DNA from: Ochotona curzoniae
Taxonomy: Eukaryota; Chordata; Mammalia; Lagomorpha; Ochotonidae
Direction of reading: 5' to 3'
Assembly (NCBI RefSeq): GCF_017591425.1
Contig: NW_024466512.1
Coordinates: 17,487,001 to 17,551,000 of the forward strand
Length of the DNA: 64,000 bases
Below the pieces are notes generated by a model. The model was given only the letters and a program-made list of their open reading frames with translations, was not told where the DNA came from and made no database searches. The number at the start of each line of letters is the position of its first letter. Position 1 is the first letter of the stretch. The position numbers and the translations under genes are program-made. Below are positions 23,263 to 34,818 of this stretch, piece by piece.

Positions 23263-26200
23263 AAAAGACTCTTACGTAAAATGAATACTTCACTTTGGCC
23301 TAGGACTAAGGAATTGTGGGGAAATATGCATGTTCAGAGGTGAAGAAGTGGTGCTTCTTTACTCACCCTCCTTTGAATAGGTAACTGGTAGAATGCCAGC
23401 TGCAACACACCTAGGGGAAGAATCTGGACTCCTAGAATGCGGCAGCATTCCTCTGGGGATGAGGCCGGCAGGGGTTGCCTGGAAGGATCACAGGGCTGCC
23501 CGCCAGCCTTCTGCAGAATTACATCATGCACCATATGTTGAATTTATAACAAGAGAGTGAAGAGGCATTTAATTTTTGACAACACTGAGCTGTCGGAAGA
23601 AATAACACCAAAAAAGCTGAGAAGTGACGTATTTGAAATGTATAAATTGCATCTCGTGTTCATTTGTCACCTGAAGGAAAAGCAAACTGAGCGTCTTCCT
23701 CCTGCTGGAGTGGTTGATGAATGACTGCTTAGAGCTGGGTGGTAAGAGCCCGTGTAACCGCTATTGACTTTCCGCGGAAACCATTCATCTGTGAATGCAG
23801 CGAGCGCGCCGTCCGCACACCTTGCAAGGCCCAAGTAAACGGGCACTAGTCAGCCGTGGGCTGCTCTGAGTGCAGTAACTGCTTGGCTGTTGAAAGCAGA
23901 CCCTTCCTCTTGTCTTCACTCCCTACACTCCAAGGACAACACCGTGGATTTGTTCAAATCCACTGTTGCAGGGGTGTGGGGGTGGCATTCAGCAGAAGGA
24001 AGGAACAGGACCCGCACCTTTGTTAGTTTCCAAAGTGAGTGGAGCTGCCAGGTAGCACACGTTGCTCCTTCTTTTAGAGAACTCACTGTAGGAAGGAGTA
24101 AAGATGGAGTGTGTGCTGTTACAAAGTGCCAAAATTCCACCACTTGTACTCCAGGACTATTGCTATTCTAAACCACAAAGGATTCCACAGAGCAAACATT
24201 TGTTCAGAGTCACGTGAAGAGCCAACAACTTTTCCAAACTCGTCAAAAAAGGAGATCATTGTGAATATTTACTAAACATTGTCCTTTATGTTTGTACGGT
24301 ATAACTTCAATTTAAAATTTTGGATGTATTTTCCAGTAGACTACCTTTTTTGGAGCGATGGACTTATTATAAACAATGCTATCTATCTGATAGAGGCACT
24401 TATATATAGATATATGTGTCTGCTGACTGGGACACATTATTTATTTGAATTAAAATTACGTGAATATTGAAGACTGAACTAATAAGATTGTACCTAATCA
24501 ATTACCAATAATGTGTGCCACATTTCCAACACTACAACCATAGCGTAGTTTTTTTGGAAGGATATGATTAAGCAGCTGGAATGCAGCATACACAATGGTG
24601 TTAGTGGATGTGCATTTGTTTATGCATTTAGGATTTGGTTGAAAATAAACACAGGTCCTAATGTTCAATGAGAAACGATCAGAGTACCAATACCCATCTG
24701 TGTTACGGCGTATAGAAGTGAAACGAGAAGTGGAAGGTAATACAAACATGCTTTCCCTTGTTGGGGTGATTGTGTCAAAAGACATTTATTTTCCTTTTGT
24801 TTTGGATTCTCCTGGAGGTCTCCCAATGTTGTTTGTGTGATATAAAAAAAATGGCTAAGCGAGGATGATCCACATTGACCTGTTTGTTCTGAGCTGATTG
24901 AAGCAGAAGTTTGAGAAAAAGGCCACCGGGATATTTGTGTTGTACATACTTACAAGGTTCTCAGGGGAATATCCTGCTGTCTCTGTCATTTCCAAAACAT
25001 CAAATTCCCCAAAGGAGGTTTTGCGGGAAGACCATAGGGAGGTTTGCAGTGCCCGGAAGAAAAGCAAAGGCAATTGTGAATTTATTTGTACAGTGTGAAG
25101 TATCCTGGTGTTGGGAAATATTTGCATTACTCGTCCATACTCATCCAATAGCCTGGATACTGGATGTCTCATAAAACTGATGATCAAAAACATTTCAATG
25201 AAATGATCAATAAAACTGTTAGGACTCGGGAGATGTTTTATTTTGAGGAAGCAGGCTGCCGAGGGAGGCAGTTGGTGAGATCTGTACTCAGGGGAAGAGA
25301 GGAAGGCGTGTTATGATTAACAGGGACTAAAACATTAGAGGTAAAAAAATAAAAAATCTGGCCTCAGACAATAGATGCTCTATAAAATTGAGCCTCTTCA
25401 TAGTATCATGGAAATTACTTTTTGGCAGTAATGCATGAATGGTTGTTATACATTATTGTTAATTGTGGTTGGAGACACAAAGCAATATGATTATTTGATG
25501 CCTTATTTGTTATTTGAAAAATGACAGCTTTTATGTGCCAATAAACATGAAATCACCTGGAAATGACTCTGTGAGTTTAGGCAGCATCTAAACAGCCTTG
25601 CTTAATGCTTACACCAAATTTTAACAAAGCCTCGAGAGTTTGTTCTGAGCAGTCTCCCTGATGGCTTCTAGCTGCCCCAGGAAGAGACGTGTTCTGTTTT
25701 GGGAATAGAGAAATGGCAGTTGGTAGCCAGTGGCTTCACACTTAGTCACATGCGCTTGCCATCTTGTCCAAAATGCAGCTGACAGCAACACCCTTCCCCT
25801 CACCCCGCCACGTGCCTTTTCTCTGTTCCTGGAAGAGGATGTTGAAAGAACAGCAAGGCACTTTAAACATCCTGGAGATTGTCAAGAGAGCTTAGGCAGA
25901 ACGCGTGTGTTATGCTTCTCTGCTCCCCGTTGGTAGAGATGGGATATGACTCTTTCAGAAGTGACTGCAAGTGTTCTGAGCTTTTAATATGATTGCCTGC
26001 AAAGTCTTAAACAGCTCTGCTGGGATGGCTTTGGGTTTTTATGTGTCAGTTTTATATATTCTTGCTCTCACTTTATGCGGCTTCATTTTATGGAACTGCT
26101 ACCTTCTCACCTGCCAATCTTTAAAGTCTGGACAGCAGGAACATCTCTTTGTACCGTCACACATTAAGTATGTTTTCCCTGCTTTTCTGACCCCAACTCA

Positions 26201-26599
26201 GACGTGGCAAGTAAAAGGCTGATGGGGAGAATGTCAGTGTGTAACCCACCTGCCTGGAGATGTGCGACGTACTTTGAGTGAAGGGAAACCACAGAGTCAA
26301 GGGTGATGTGCTTTATCACACACGCCTAGAGGCATAAAATGAGGGAATACAAAGTGGTGCTCAGGGCGGCTTTGCCTTCTGTGCATACTGTGGACTGATC
26401 GCACTTCTCTGGCCAAGAAAAGACCTCTCCACGCGAGTGTGAGCAGCTTCTGAAGCTGGGAGGACAGTGGATGCTTTTTATGTGTTTGTGGTTGCTTCTG
26501 GGGTCCATAGGCTAACAATTGTAGGGAGAAATTCCTTCAGCCACTTTTTCCATGGAAATTTGATCCATATTTTCATAGTCTGTTCTGGTCATCTGTGTG
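23263..26599. other. SORCS1 intron, no gene seen
   Basis: Unique sequence with a few moderate-length open frames on both strands (24498-24785 and 24855-25193, minus). None shows a recognisable domain. Confidence 0.45.
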
Positions 26600-26790
26600 T
26601 TTTTTCATTCATTTGATGAATATTTAGCAAATGTATACCACTTACATAGTACTATAGTACTATGCCTAGCTAGAGTATAGCTCATGGGGATGCATGTGTG
26701 ATAAAAAAAAAATATCAATTTTCCTCTTCTCAGGGACCTTATTTTCTAGGAGAGGCTATACAGACAAAAAACAAACTACATCCTTTTAGT
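26600..26790 (+). repeat. Old mammalian repeat (L2/MIR-like)
   Basis: TCATTTGATGAATATTTAGC, a diverged CTATGCCTAGC core, then GGGACCTTATTTTCTAGGAG and ACAGACAAAAAACAAACTAC give the order of a common ancient mammalian element. Confidence 0.4.
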
Positions 26791-27354
26791 TGGCCAGAAG
26801 GTGCAGAAGCTTGAGAGAGAAAATAAACTTTGTAGGATCCTTAAAGAACCCAAACTTTGACTCAAGAGTCAGAAACCACTTGAAAGTTCAGATAATGGAA
26901 TGCCCTTGTTGTGGGACAACAAGTCTTGAGGTAGAAAAAGCCACTTTCGGTATTCCCAGTCTTGCTGTTTTGTTCCTGCAAAACAGAGTAGACAAGACAA
27001 AGTAGAAAGAAGGATTGGATTGAAGGGAATGGTGGGGAAAGTTTCAGATTCAGGTAGTGACCTTGTGAAAGAACAAGGAATCCTATAGAATAAGATGCCA
27101 TCTGCCAGTACTGTTTGTTCTTCCCTCCAAGTTCCCCTGCCATTTTCAATTCCTACTGAAAATAGTTTCAAGGCATTTCTGGGTCCAAGGTGGGAGAATT
27201 AAGCCAACAGAGTTGAGGTTCTTGTTGGGTCAAGTATTCTTCACTTGTCCCTTGTCTCTCTCTTGTCAAAATTCTAGTTCATGTTTGACTTCTGTTATAC
27301 ATTTTGAAACTTAACTTTCTGTTATTCTTTTTTCCAATAATTTCTTTGCCGCAG

Positions 27355-27513
27355 ATTATGTTACTGACAGACCCAGAGATTGAGAGCAGTTTATTAATAA
27401 GCTCAGATGAAGGCGCAACCTATCAAAAGTATCGGCTGAACTTCTACATCCAGAGCCTGCTTTTCCACCCAAAGCAAGAAGACTGGATTCTGGCCTACAG
27501 TCAAGACCAAAAG
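27355..27513 (+). CDS. SORCS1: SORCS1 internal exon, VPS10 beta-propeller (53 codons)
   Basis: This exon encodes 53 complete residues of a SorCS-type VPS10 receptor, a type I membrane protein that sorts cargo between Golgi, endosome and cell surface. The peptide begins IMLLTDPEIESSLL and ends AYSQDQK. Residues 16-23 (SSDEGATY) form a canonical Asp box, S-x-D-x-G-x-T-Y, as in a VPS10 propeller blade. A pyrimidine-rich acceptor ending CCGCAG precedes it and a GTGAGC donor follows; both junctions are phase 0. From memory, the LLTDPEIESS, YRLNF and YSQDQ segments fit SORCS1 rather than its neighbour paralogue SORCS3 (LLSDPEMESS, YRLTF, YSLDQ). An open frame running on both sides is only intron read-through. 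Confidence 0.96.
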
Positions 27514-28236
27514 GTGAGCATGCGTGCGCTGTTAAAAAATAACATTTCATGGTTCTCTGAGGGAAAGACCCCTAGTGAATCATTTCCACGTATCAGGTGC
27601 ATGACTGTTGTTATCTGCAACAGCCTGAACTCTCTGCCAAGGGGATAATGAGAAGCAAGGAGGCTCTCAGGTTGCTGCCTTGAACTGGGCAACTACCTGA
27701 AATAGCATCTGGAATGAAGGTTCCATATTCAGGATATGGAGAAACAGGTTCAACTTGGAGACTTAATATTGTCAGGATTCCCTGAGCCCCACAGAATCTG
27801 AGTGTTTTATGCATGTGGATAGGTGAGCTGTTTTCTTGGTAAAGTGCCTGCAGTTTTCCGAGACCCTGAAAGCAAATCACGACCCTGAAGGGTTAAGAAT
27901 GTTGACAGTACTAGTTGGGATTTGGCTAAAGCAATGAGAGGAACAGGGTGGAAGAACACTAATGATATGGGTAGGTAACATGATTTGGAATCTTGTGATC
28001 TCAGGACTTTAGTTTGTGGCCAAGTAGAAGGAAAATTGCTCTTTTTTAAAGGAAAGCAGTTTTACTAGGAATACTAAAATGATGGGATGCCTCTTGAAGA
28101 GCAGAGTTGCACTTGGATTCCGTTATGTGCGTCTTATTCTTTCCTTGGACCTCTAACCTCAGCCTGAAGTTGAACAGAAACACGGAGCAGTTTTCCTGAA
28201 GTCATTCTTGGGCTCCCAAGTGCTGGCTCTTTGAAC
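27514..28236. other. Start of 16.6-kb SORCS1 intron
   Basis: Begins with the GTGAGC donor. The open frame continuing from the exon to 27648 is read-through. No repeat recognised. Confidence 0.6.
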
Positions 28237-28339
28237 GATCAAGCAGATCACAGGGTAATGGCACTTCTTCATTGTGAAGGTTTTTCAGTGATCAAGCAGA
28301 TCACAGGGTAATGGCACTTCATTGTGAAGGTTTTTCAGT
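28237..28339. repeat. Two-copy tandem duplication, about 50 bp
   Basis: GATCAAGCAGATCACAGGGT through GTTTTTCAGT occurs twice in direct contact: 53 bp (28237-28289) and 50 bp (28290-28339). The only difference is an extra TTC in the first copy. Confidence 0.97.
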
Positions 28340-28475
28340 GGCCGGTAGGGACAGTGTCGTGTAGAACATGTTGTCTGTCAGGACAGCTGGTATTCACTGT
28401 GGGGGGCAGCTGTACTCCTCAGAGCTGGGCCTGGCATGCTGTTGCCTAGCAGCACTCCAAACTGATTGGCAGCAT

Positions 28476-29032
28476 TGTTGTAAAATCGCCAGTCTGTGTC
28501 CACGTGCTCAATGATCAGCAGAAAGACAATCATTGAGATTGAGGATTGGAGGAAAGTAGGCGTTTATTGCAAAACACAGAGCAAGGACTTAGGCAGCTAT
28601 CCCTTAATTCTGTGAACTCCCTGACGAACCAGGAGTGAAGGTTCTCAAGCATTGGAATTAGGGCTCAGAGGCGGATGATCAATTCGTGTCCAAGTTCATG
28701 GCTGATCAGTGGAGCTTATGATCTTCCTGTTGATGCCATGGTCTTTAGGGTACTTAGGGTGGCCACATGGACTCCAGTTAAGTTCTCTGAGACCTGGAAT
28801 TTGCTGGCACAGATTACTCCAGAACAATATTGATCATCAAGGGTTCTTATTAATTAGAAAAGCAAATCACTCCTGAGTTCAGTGATCAGAACCTCATAAG
28901 GACAGCTGGATTTCTCCCTTAAGTTACCAAATCCCTTTGATAAAGGGCAGGCAAGGACATCTTGTGCAAACCAAAACAGATAAGAGGCTGGGTCCTGCTC
29001 TGTCATGGTGGTGGTTTTGTTTCAGTATTGCA
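28476..29032 (-). mobile_element. Solo ERV LTR (557 bp)
   Basis: An antisense solo LTR of an old endogenous retrovirus. On the + strand it runs TGTTGTAAAATCGCC to AGTATTGCA (TG...CA), flanked by the 4-bp repeat GCAT (28472-28475 and 29033-29036). On the minus strand GCAATAAACGCC supplies a polyadenylation signal about 95 bp before the 3' end. No viral coding sequence. Its ends differ from the LTR at 17807, so it is a different family of the same broad class. Confidence 0.85.
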
Positions 29033-29180
29033 GCATGACTGTAATATTGGATTGCACAAGACTGGAGCTGATTGCAGTTTCATCCCAGTAAGCCCCATGA
29101 AGCTGAGCCACATTCCCAGCAAGACACTTGTCTTCATTTAGTCAAGGTGTGCCTGAGTCCTACCAAGAAATGCCAGAGCT

Positions 29181-29480
29181 CCTTTTTTTTTTTTTTTTTT
29201 TTTTAGAAAATCAGATATATAGAGAGGAAGATTTTCTGTCTGTTGATTCACTCCCCATGTGGCTACAAAGGCCAGAGGTGTGCCAACCTGAAGCCAGGAG
29301 CTAGGAGCATCTTCTGGTTGTCCCACACTGATGCAGGGCTAGGGTCTCCTCAACTGCTTTCCCAGGCCACAAGCAGAGAGCTGGATGGAAAGCAGGGCTG
29401 CCAGGATTAGAACTGGCACCCATATGAGATCCCAGCATGTCCAAGGCAAGAACTTTAGCCACTATTGTTGTCCCAGGCCC
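29181..29480 (-). mobile_element. C-SINE with long tail
   Basis: Antisense copy led by an uninterrupted run of 22 T (complement of the poly-A tail), then GATATATAGAGAGGAAGATT, CACTCCCCATGTGGCTACAA, TTTCCCAGGCCACAAGCAG and CCATATGAGATCCCAGC. The long pure tail suggests a fairly recent insertion. Confidence 0.9.
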
Positions 29481-30624
29481 CGAAGATCTCCACTTCTTAA
29501 AAAAATGTTCAATAATACTGTCCTGTTGTGTGGACACATGTGTGTATGCTCAGTAAAATACAGCACCTCGTTATATGTACTCTCTGTCATATACCCAAAC
29601 ACACACACAGCTGATATGTATTTTAGAAAGCAGATATTAATATCCTGTTTTAAGGAATTTATATTCCTAGGCAGAAGTAAAGCCATGACAGAGAAAGAAG
29701 GTTAAGTTATTATTTAAAAGAAATAACAAACATAGATAAATGTGAAAGTCAGAGGGAGAACCGTGAAACGTTGGAATACTCTGTGAAATGCGTTGTTCCA
29801 TGAAAAGCCATTCTGAGAATTTTGCTTAGAGGAATCGCAGGTTAGTAAGCACGTGCATGAGGAGGCTCTTCTGTAATATTGTCTGTCTGAGGCTAATATC
29901 CGTGTGTCAGGTTCCTCCAAAGTCAAGGCAGTGGTGTAAGCAACTCCCCAAGACTCCATGACACAAATAGTTAGAGAGAAGCAAATTAAACTTCTTGGCA
30001 CTGGAGCTTTATTCATGCTGTCCTTACTGTGAAGTCAAGTGTACCTTTAACCTGAAAATAGAAAAGATTTATGATTAGTAAGGTTGCCCCCCCCACACCT
30101 TCTTGAGTAGCCTCACTACCCTTGCAGTGGAATGTATAACTTTGTACCTGGAGTCCAGCCACAGTATATCTGGTCGGGGTGTAGTGCAGTTAACACAGGA
30201 AAGGCTGAGCAGCTCACGACACAGAAAATTAGTCGTTTAATCCACTGGGTTATTGTATTTTATTCGACAGTTGGTTAATTATTTTCCCCTGATGCCAGAG
30301 GCACAGTGAAGGCCAGATTTACCTGGCCAAGTGAAAATCGTGCATCTTTGCAGTTTTGCTTAAAGAAAATGGTCAGAAAAAAAAGGGGGGGCGGTAATTC
30401 TTTGTTTCCCAGGACATCAGTCTGTGCCTCCTGCAGTCTCTGTGGCAAAGCAAATGATCTTGAAGGAGCTAGGAAAGCTGGACTTCTACTCCAGCTCAGA
30501 CACTCAAAATGAACAGTATTTGTTTTGTCTTAAAAAAGTGTTTCTATGGGCAGTTTGAATTCCAGAGACACTTACAGGGTTATTCAATAAACACGCACAT
30601 ACACACACATGATATGATTTGTAG
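29481..30624. other. Intron, no gene seen
   Basis: Unique sequence with a short C run near 30087 and G run near 30387. No exon or RNA gene. Confidence 0.5.
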
Positions 30625-30960
30625 TGTGGAAGGTAAAGCCACCATCTTCAACACAAGCATCCATGTGGGTGCTGGGTCAGTGTCCACATGCTCTACTTCC
30701 CTTGCAACTCTCAGCAGAGGAAGCTGGCCCAAGTGCTCAGGCCCCTGTACCCACGGGAGACACTTGGAAGAAGCTGCCTTTGGTCTGGTCCAGCCCCGGC
30801 TATTTATCTATTCATGGCCATTTGGAGAGCACATGAGATATTTATCTATTTTGTTCCCGCTTTGGCAGCACATATACTAAAATTGGAATGAAATATTTAT
30901 CTATTTCTCTGTGTGTGTCTCATTCTCTCTCCTTAAAATCTTAACATATATTTATATAGT
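30625..30960 (+). mobile_element. Old C-SINE, interrupted by a U6 fragment
   Basis: Diverged sense copy with AGCATCCATGTGGGTGCTGG, CCCTGTACCCACGGGAGACA, CCATTTGGAGAGCACATGAG and a CTCTGTGTGTGTCTCATTC tail. The 36-bp U6 insertion at 30852-30887 breaks the 3' part. Confidence 0.65.
30852..30887 (+). ncRNA. U6 snRNA fragment (nt 1-35), retroinserted
   Basis: Positions 30853-30887 match the first 35 nt of U6 spliceosomal RNA: three mismatches in the first 14 nt (GTTCCCGCTTTGGC against GTGCTCGCTTCGGC), then identity over AGCACATATACTAAAATTGG and the next A. It is flanked by a 19-bp direct repeat, ATGARATATTTATCTATTT (30833-30851 and 30888-30906; one mismatch), a target-site duplication. It lacks the rest of U6 and has no A tail, so it is a 3'-truncated retropseudogene and not a functional RNA. 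Confidence 0.9.
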
Positions 30961-31224
30961 GGATTTATGTATATAGTAGACTTTATGCCTGTTTTAGATG
31001 TTCTGTATACTCTCCTCCTCCTCTGAGATGTCCTACATTGTATGATGTTGGTATAAAGCAACTGTATCAGGAAATTGTCAGTCCTTCTAGAAGAAGAAAA
31101 TGGAGAGCTAGTTCACTAATGTTGAAGGATGGTCAAAAGGACAGTGCTCTCCCTGATGCACAGAGATGCGTATGGAACGAAGATGGATGAATTCAGGTGA
31201 TATTGAGTTCAGAAATCAGAACAT

Positions 31225-31313
31225 AGGCACGGTGGCTTAGCAGCTAAAGACCTTGCCTTGAATGCACCTGGATCCCGTATGGGCACCGGTTCTAATCCCG
31301 GCAGCTCCACCTT
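31225..31313 (+). mobile_element. C-SINE head only (tRNA-like part)
   Basis: GGCACGGTGGCTTAGCAGCT, CCTTGCCTTGAATGCACCTG and GGCACCGGTTCTAATCCCGG are well conserved, and then SINE sequence stops. Only the tRNA-related promoter part is present; body and tail are missing. Confidence 0.85.
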
Positions 31314-31944
31314 GAAATAGTGTTTACTGTGTATTGGTACGAGCCTTAGCCCAGTCATTTGTCATACAAGGAACCGTCTCAGTCGTCTCAAGAGATTGAA
31401 GCCTTGAGTGGGCATGTGCCTGAGTCAGCATCACTAAAGAGGTTGAAGGGAAAACAATTGGAGATCTTTTCATACTGATATTTGCAAAAAAGCACTCCAT
31501 GTTACCAGGAAAGCTCAGTGGGTTCCTTCCTCGGCTTAGTATAGAACTAAAAAGCAGGAAATTGGTTGTGGACAGAAAAGTTTTGCTTGCATTGTGACCA
31601 GTTGAACATGGAAAGAAGAGAGGAGGGGAAAGCACCTCCGAGGAAAGAACTTGGGTAGCTCTTAAAGAGAGGAGAGACACACCAAAGGATTTTTGGAAAG
31701 GTCTTGGGATCTTAAGTGTTCCTCAAACTCTCCTTGTCTGAGTGGGAACCTGAAGGGAAGATGTTCCCCACTGGTGATCTCTTGAGCAATTGGGCAAGGC
31801 TGGGCCATTGTGCTACCCACTTGAAGGTGTGACCAAAATTTGAGTGGTCTCGGGTTGTCTCACTTGGGAAACCTTGTTGGCAGACTTATCCAGTGTGGAA
31901 ATAAGAGCTAAACTTCTTGGTCTTTGGAAATGTGTATGAGAATG
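31314..31944. other. Intron, no gene seen
   Basis: A 118-codon minus-strand frame (31324-31680) has no recognised domain. Confidence 0.45.
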
Positions 31945-32282
31945 GACCCAGGGTGATGGCCTACTGGCTGAATCCTCACTTTATGCCTGCTGCGATCCCA
32001 TATGAGCATTGGTTTGTGTCCCAGCTGCTCTGATTCCCATCCAGTTCCGTGCTTATGGCCTAGGAAAGCAGTCGAGGAAGACCCAAAGCCCAAAACCTTG
32101 GGACCCTACAACTGCAGGGGAGACCCTGCAGAGTCTCCTGACTCCTGGTTTCAGATCATCTCAGCTCTGACCACTGCAGCCACTTGGGGAGTGAACCAGT
32201 GGTTGCAAGATCTTTCTCTCTGTCTCCCTTTCTCTTTATATATCTGCCTTCTGAATAAAAATAAATTGAAAATATTTTTTAA
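31945..32282 (+). mobile_element. C-SINE
   Basis: Sense copy: ATCCCATATGAGCATTGG, CTTATGGCCTAGGAAAGCAG, GCAGCCACTTGGGGAGTGAA and an AATAAAAATAAATTG tail followed by A/T-rich sequence. Confidence 0.9.
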
Positions 32283-34116
32283 AAATTAAAATTAAAAAAA
32301 ATGTGTAAAAGAGTGTGCCTTTAGTAACCCCCAAAATTCTCAGTAAAGTGAACATCATGCATGATATGAAATGTTGGTTTTCAATGGAGAGAGAGGGAAG
32401 CGAACTGGAGTATAGTATCCTGTTAAAGGAGAATTTCTTTGGAGACAGACTAGTGAGCAAAGCGAAATTTATCAAGGTCAGAAACCTCCTGCTGCCACAG
32501 CAAAGAGGTGTACCAAAAGGAAAAAAAAAAAAATTGAAAAGCTGGTTGCTGTGAAGTCCTTAAGCACAGTTTTTTAGGGGGCTGGTGGGGGATCATAGGC
32601 CATGGAGGGAATAACAGAGCAGCTGCTGGCAGTCAGTCAGAGGCTGGGGAAAAAATGCAAAGAATTGTACTCCTGTCTAGCTTTCTCAGAAAACCATCAG
32701 AAAGCTGTGATTGGTAACTTCTTTCCATTGTCAGGATAAGCTAAAAACCCAAAAGAGTCGAACCCCTCCCTCCTTGCTATTCTCCTGATAAAAGTGAAAG
32801 TGGGATTGGCACTTTGTATTTCTAAAGGCAGCTTCTGGTGCAGAAGCAAGCATTTTGGATAATTTTAAAGGGAATCACCCTCTTCTAGTGGGGACCTCAC
32901 TCTAACTACCTGTTCACCCGTCTAATTTTCGCTGTCCCAGTCTTGTACAGCCCCAACTCTTACACATCTAGGAATAGTGAATCACTATGGACAATATGGA
33001 GAGTCCCACAAGCGTTACAACAGAAGCACCGGCCTTTTGGTTGCCTTTAGTTTATTTCTGTGACTTAAGGAATAGACAGAACATTCCATGTACAGTTTTC
33101 CCATTGTTGTTTAGTTGTACTCGGAGACTGAGCACATAGGAGAGCGAGGATTACAGTCTTTTGCTTTGCTGCAACTTTCCCCTGCTGCCTTGCTTCAGCA
33201 AACCACCAGAGGAAGGCATAGCAGCAAGCAGGCCGAGTCTGCCAGCTTACATCTTTATTTTAATTTGGCAATAAACTAGTGTACAAACTGTGCTATAAAA
33301 CATTGCCTCCAACAGCATCTCTCAGTCTGTCTTAAACACCTCACTAAACATGATGTGTTAGGAAACATTTGAAATGAGAGAAAACGAAGAGCAGATGTGA
33401 CTGTAAGAAAAAAAAAAAGTAGGAGAAATGTTAAGATTCTGTGTTTGCCTCAGGCTGGCAGACCTTGCCAGGGCACTGTCTCTGTTAGGGTCTGCAGAGA
33501 CGGATTTGTCAGAAGAGAAGTACAGCACTGTGGAACACAGTGAACACTGCCCCCACCCGTGCTCCTCAGGGCTCCCGGGGAAAGGCCCTGGCCTTCCCTT
33601 CTCAAGTTAGTCAGACCTCTGCTTGGGGAACCCTAGAGAAAAGCTACTGCCACCCGCTGTAAGCCCAGCCCTGTGCACTGTGCTGCTTGCTCCCCAGCAT
33701 CCAAAACCATCCAGCCAGGAGCTCAGTTCCCACACACACAGGCTAGGAGCAAAACTGTTGAAGCAAGTTTAGGGCTGGGCTGCGGGAAATTGGGGAGCAG
33801 GTGTGTCCATTTAGAAGTGAGGAGAGAAGTTCCTTGACAGCCCAGAGAGGGGGACCGAGCCACAGTCACCTAATCTGTTTTGTATGTAATTTGATGTTTT
33901 CTAATTTTTAGTGTTCACATTTAACTAAAAAAATGTAGTGAAGAGCATGGCTTAATGTGAAGAGCATGGCTTAATGTGAAATAGACCTCATCAGTTGCAT
34001 TGGTTTCGTTCTATAATTTTGTTTGTTTCTCACACTGTTCCCACCACCCTGTTTTCCTTTACTTCATAACTCTATTCATTTTACTTAATAAGAGATTTAA
34101 TTTTAAAAGTATCCCT
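32283..34116. other. Intron, no gene seen
   Basis: Unique sequence apart from short A runs and the 19-bp tandem repeat at 33938. Confidence 0.5.
33938..33975. repeat. 19-bp tandem duplication
   Basis: GTGAAGAGCATGGCTTAAT occurs twice, perfectly, with GTGAA of a third partial unit after it. Confidence 0.97.
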
Positions 34117-34445
34117 ATGGGGCTGGCTCCATGGGGTTGCAGGCTAATCCTCTGCCTTTGGTACTTGCATCCTGTATGAAGGCCCGTTCATGTCTTGGCA
34201 GCTCCGTTTCTGCTCCCGCTCCCCACTTATTCCCTAAGAGGGCAGTAGAGGATGGTGCAGGTCCTTGTGCCCCCACACCTATTTGGGAGACTTGCAGAAG
34301 GCTCCTGTATCCTGGCTTGGTTTGGATTGGCTCAGCTGTGGCCACTGCAGCCATTTAGGGGATTAACCAGCAGGTGGAAGACCATTCTCTCTCTCTCTCT
34401 CTCTTTGTCCTTCTTTCTACAACTCTGCATTCAGATAAAAATAAG
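34117..34445 (+). mobile_element. C-SINE (diverged)
   Basis: GGGGCTGGCTCCATGGGGTT head, GAGGGCAGTAGAGGATGGTG body, CCATTTAGGGGATTAACCAG, then a CT run (34386-34405) and ATAAAAATAAGC tail. Confidence 0.78.
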
Positions 34446-34482
34446 CATTTTATAAAAACCATAAATATAAACAAATGACCAA

Positions 34483-34806
34483 TTCTTTAAAATTTTATTT
34501 ATTTTTATTGGAAAGAGATTTACACAGAGAAGGAGAGACAAAAATTTTCCATCTGCTGATTCACTCCTCAAGTGGCTGCAGCAGCTGGAGCTGAGCCAAT
34601 CCGAAGCCAGGAGCCAGGAGCATCTTCTGGGTCTCCCACATGGGTGCAGGGTCCCAAGGCTTTGGGCCATCTTCTACTGATTTTTCAGGCCACAGGCAGG
34701 GAGCTGGATGACAAGTGGAACAGTCCAGTTTAAAACCAGTGCCCATATGTGATCCTGACACTTGCAAGGCGAGGACTTTTAGTCACTGGGCTACTGCGCT
34801 GGGCCC
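34483..34806 (-). mobile_element. C-SINE with target-site duplication
   Basis: Antisense copy from TTTATTTATTTTTATTGG to TGCGCTGGGCCC. The 12-bp string ACAAATGACCAA flanks it at 34471-34482 and 34807-34818. Confidence 0.94.
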
Positions 34807-34818
34807 ACAAATGACCAA

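Noticed and set aside
27304..27648. 114-codon frame read as a whole gene
   Set aside because: Only 27355-27513 is coding; both ends are intron read-through past clear splice sites.
30852..30887. Functional U6 gene
   Set aside because: Only 35 nt of U6, with mismatches, and no upstream TATA/PSE promoter; target duplication shows retroinsertion.
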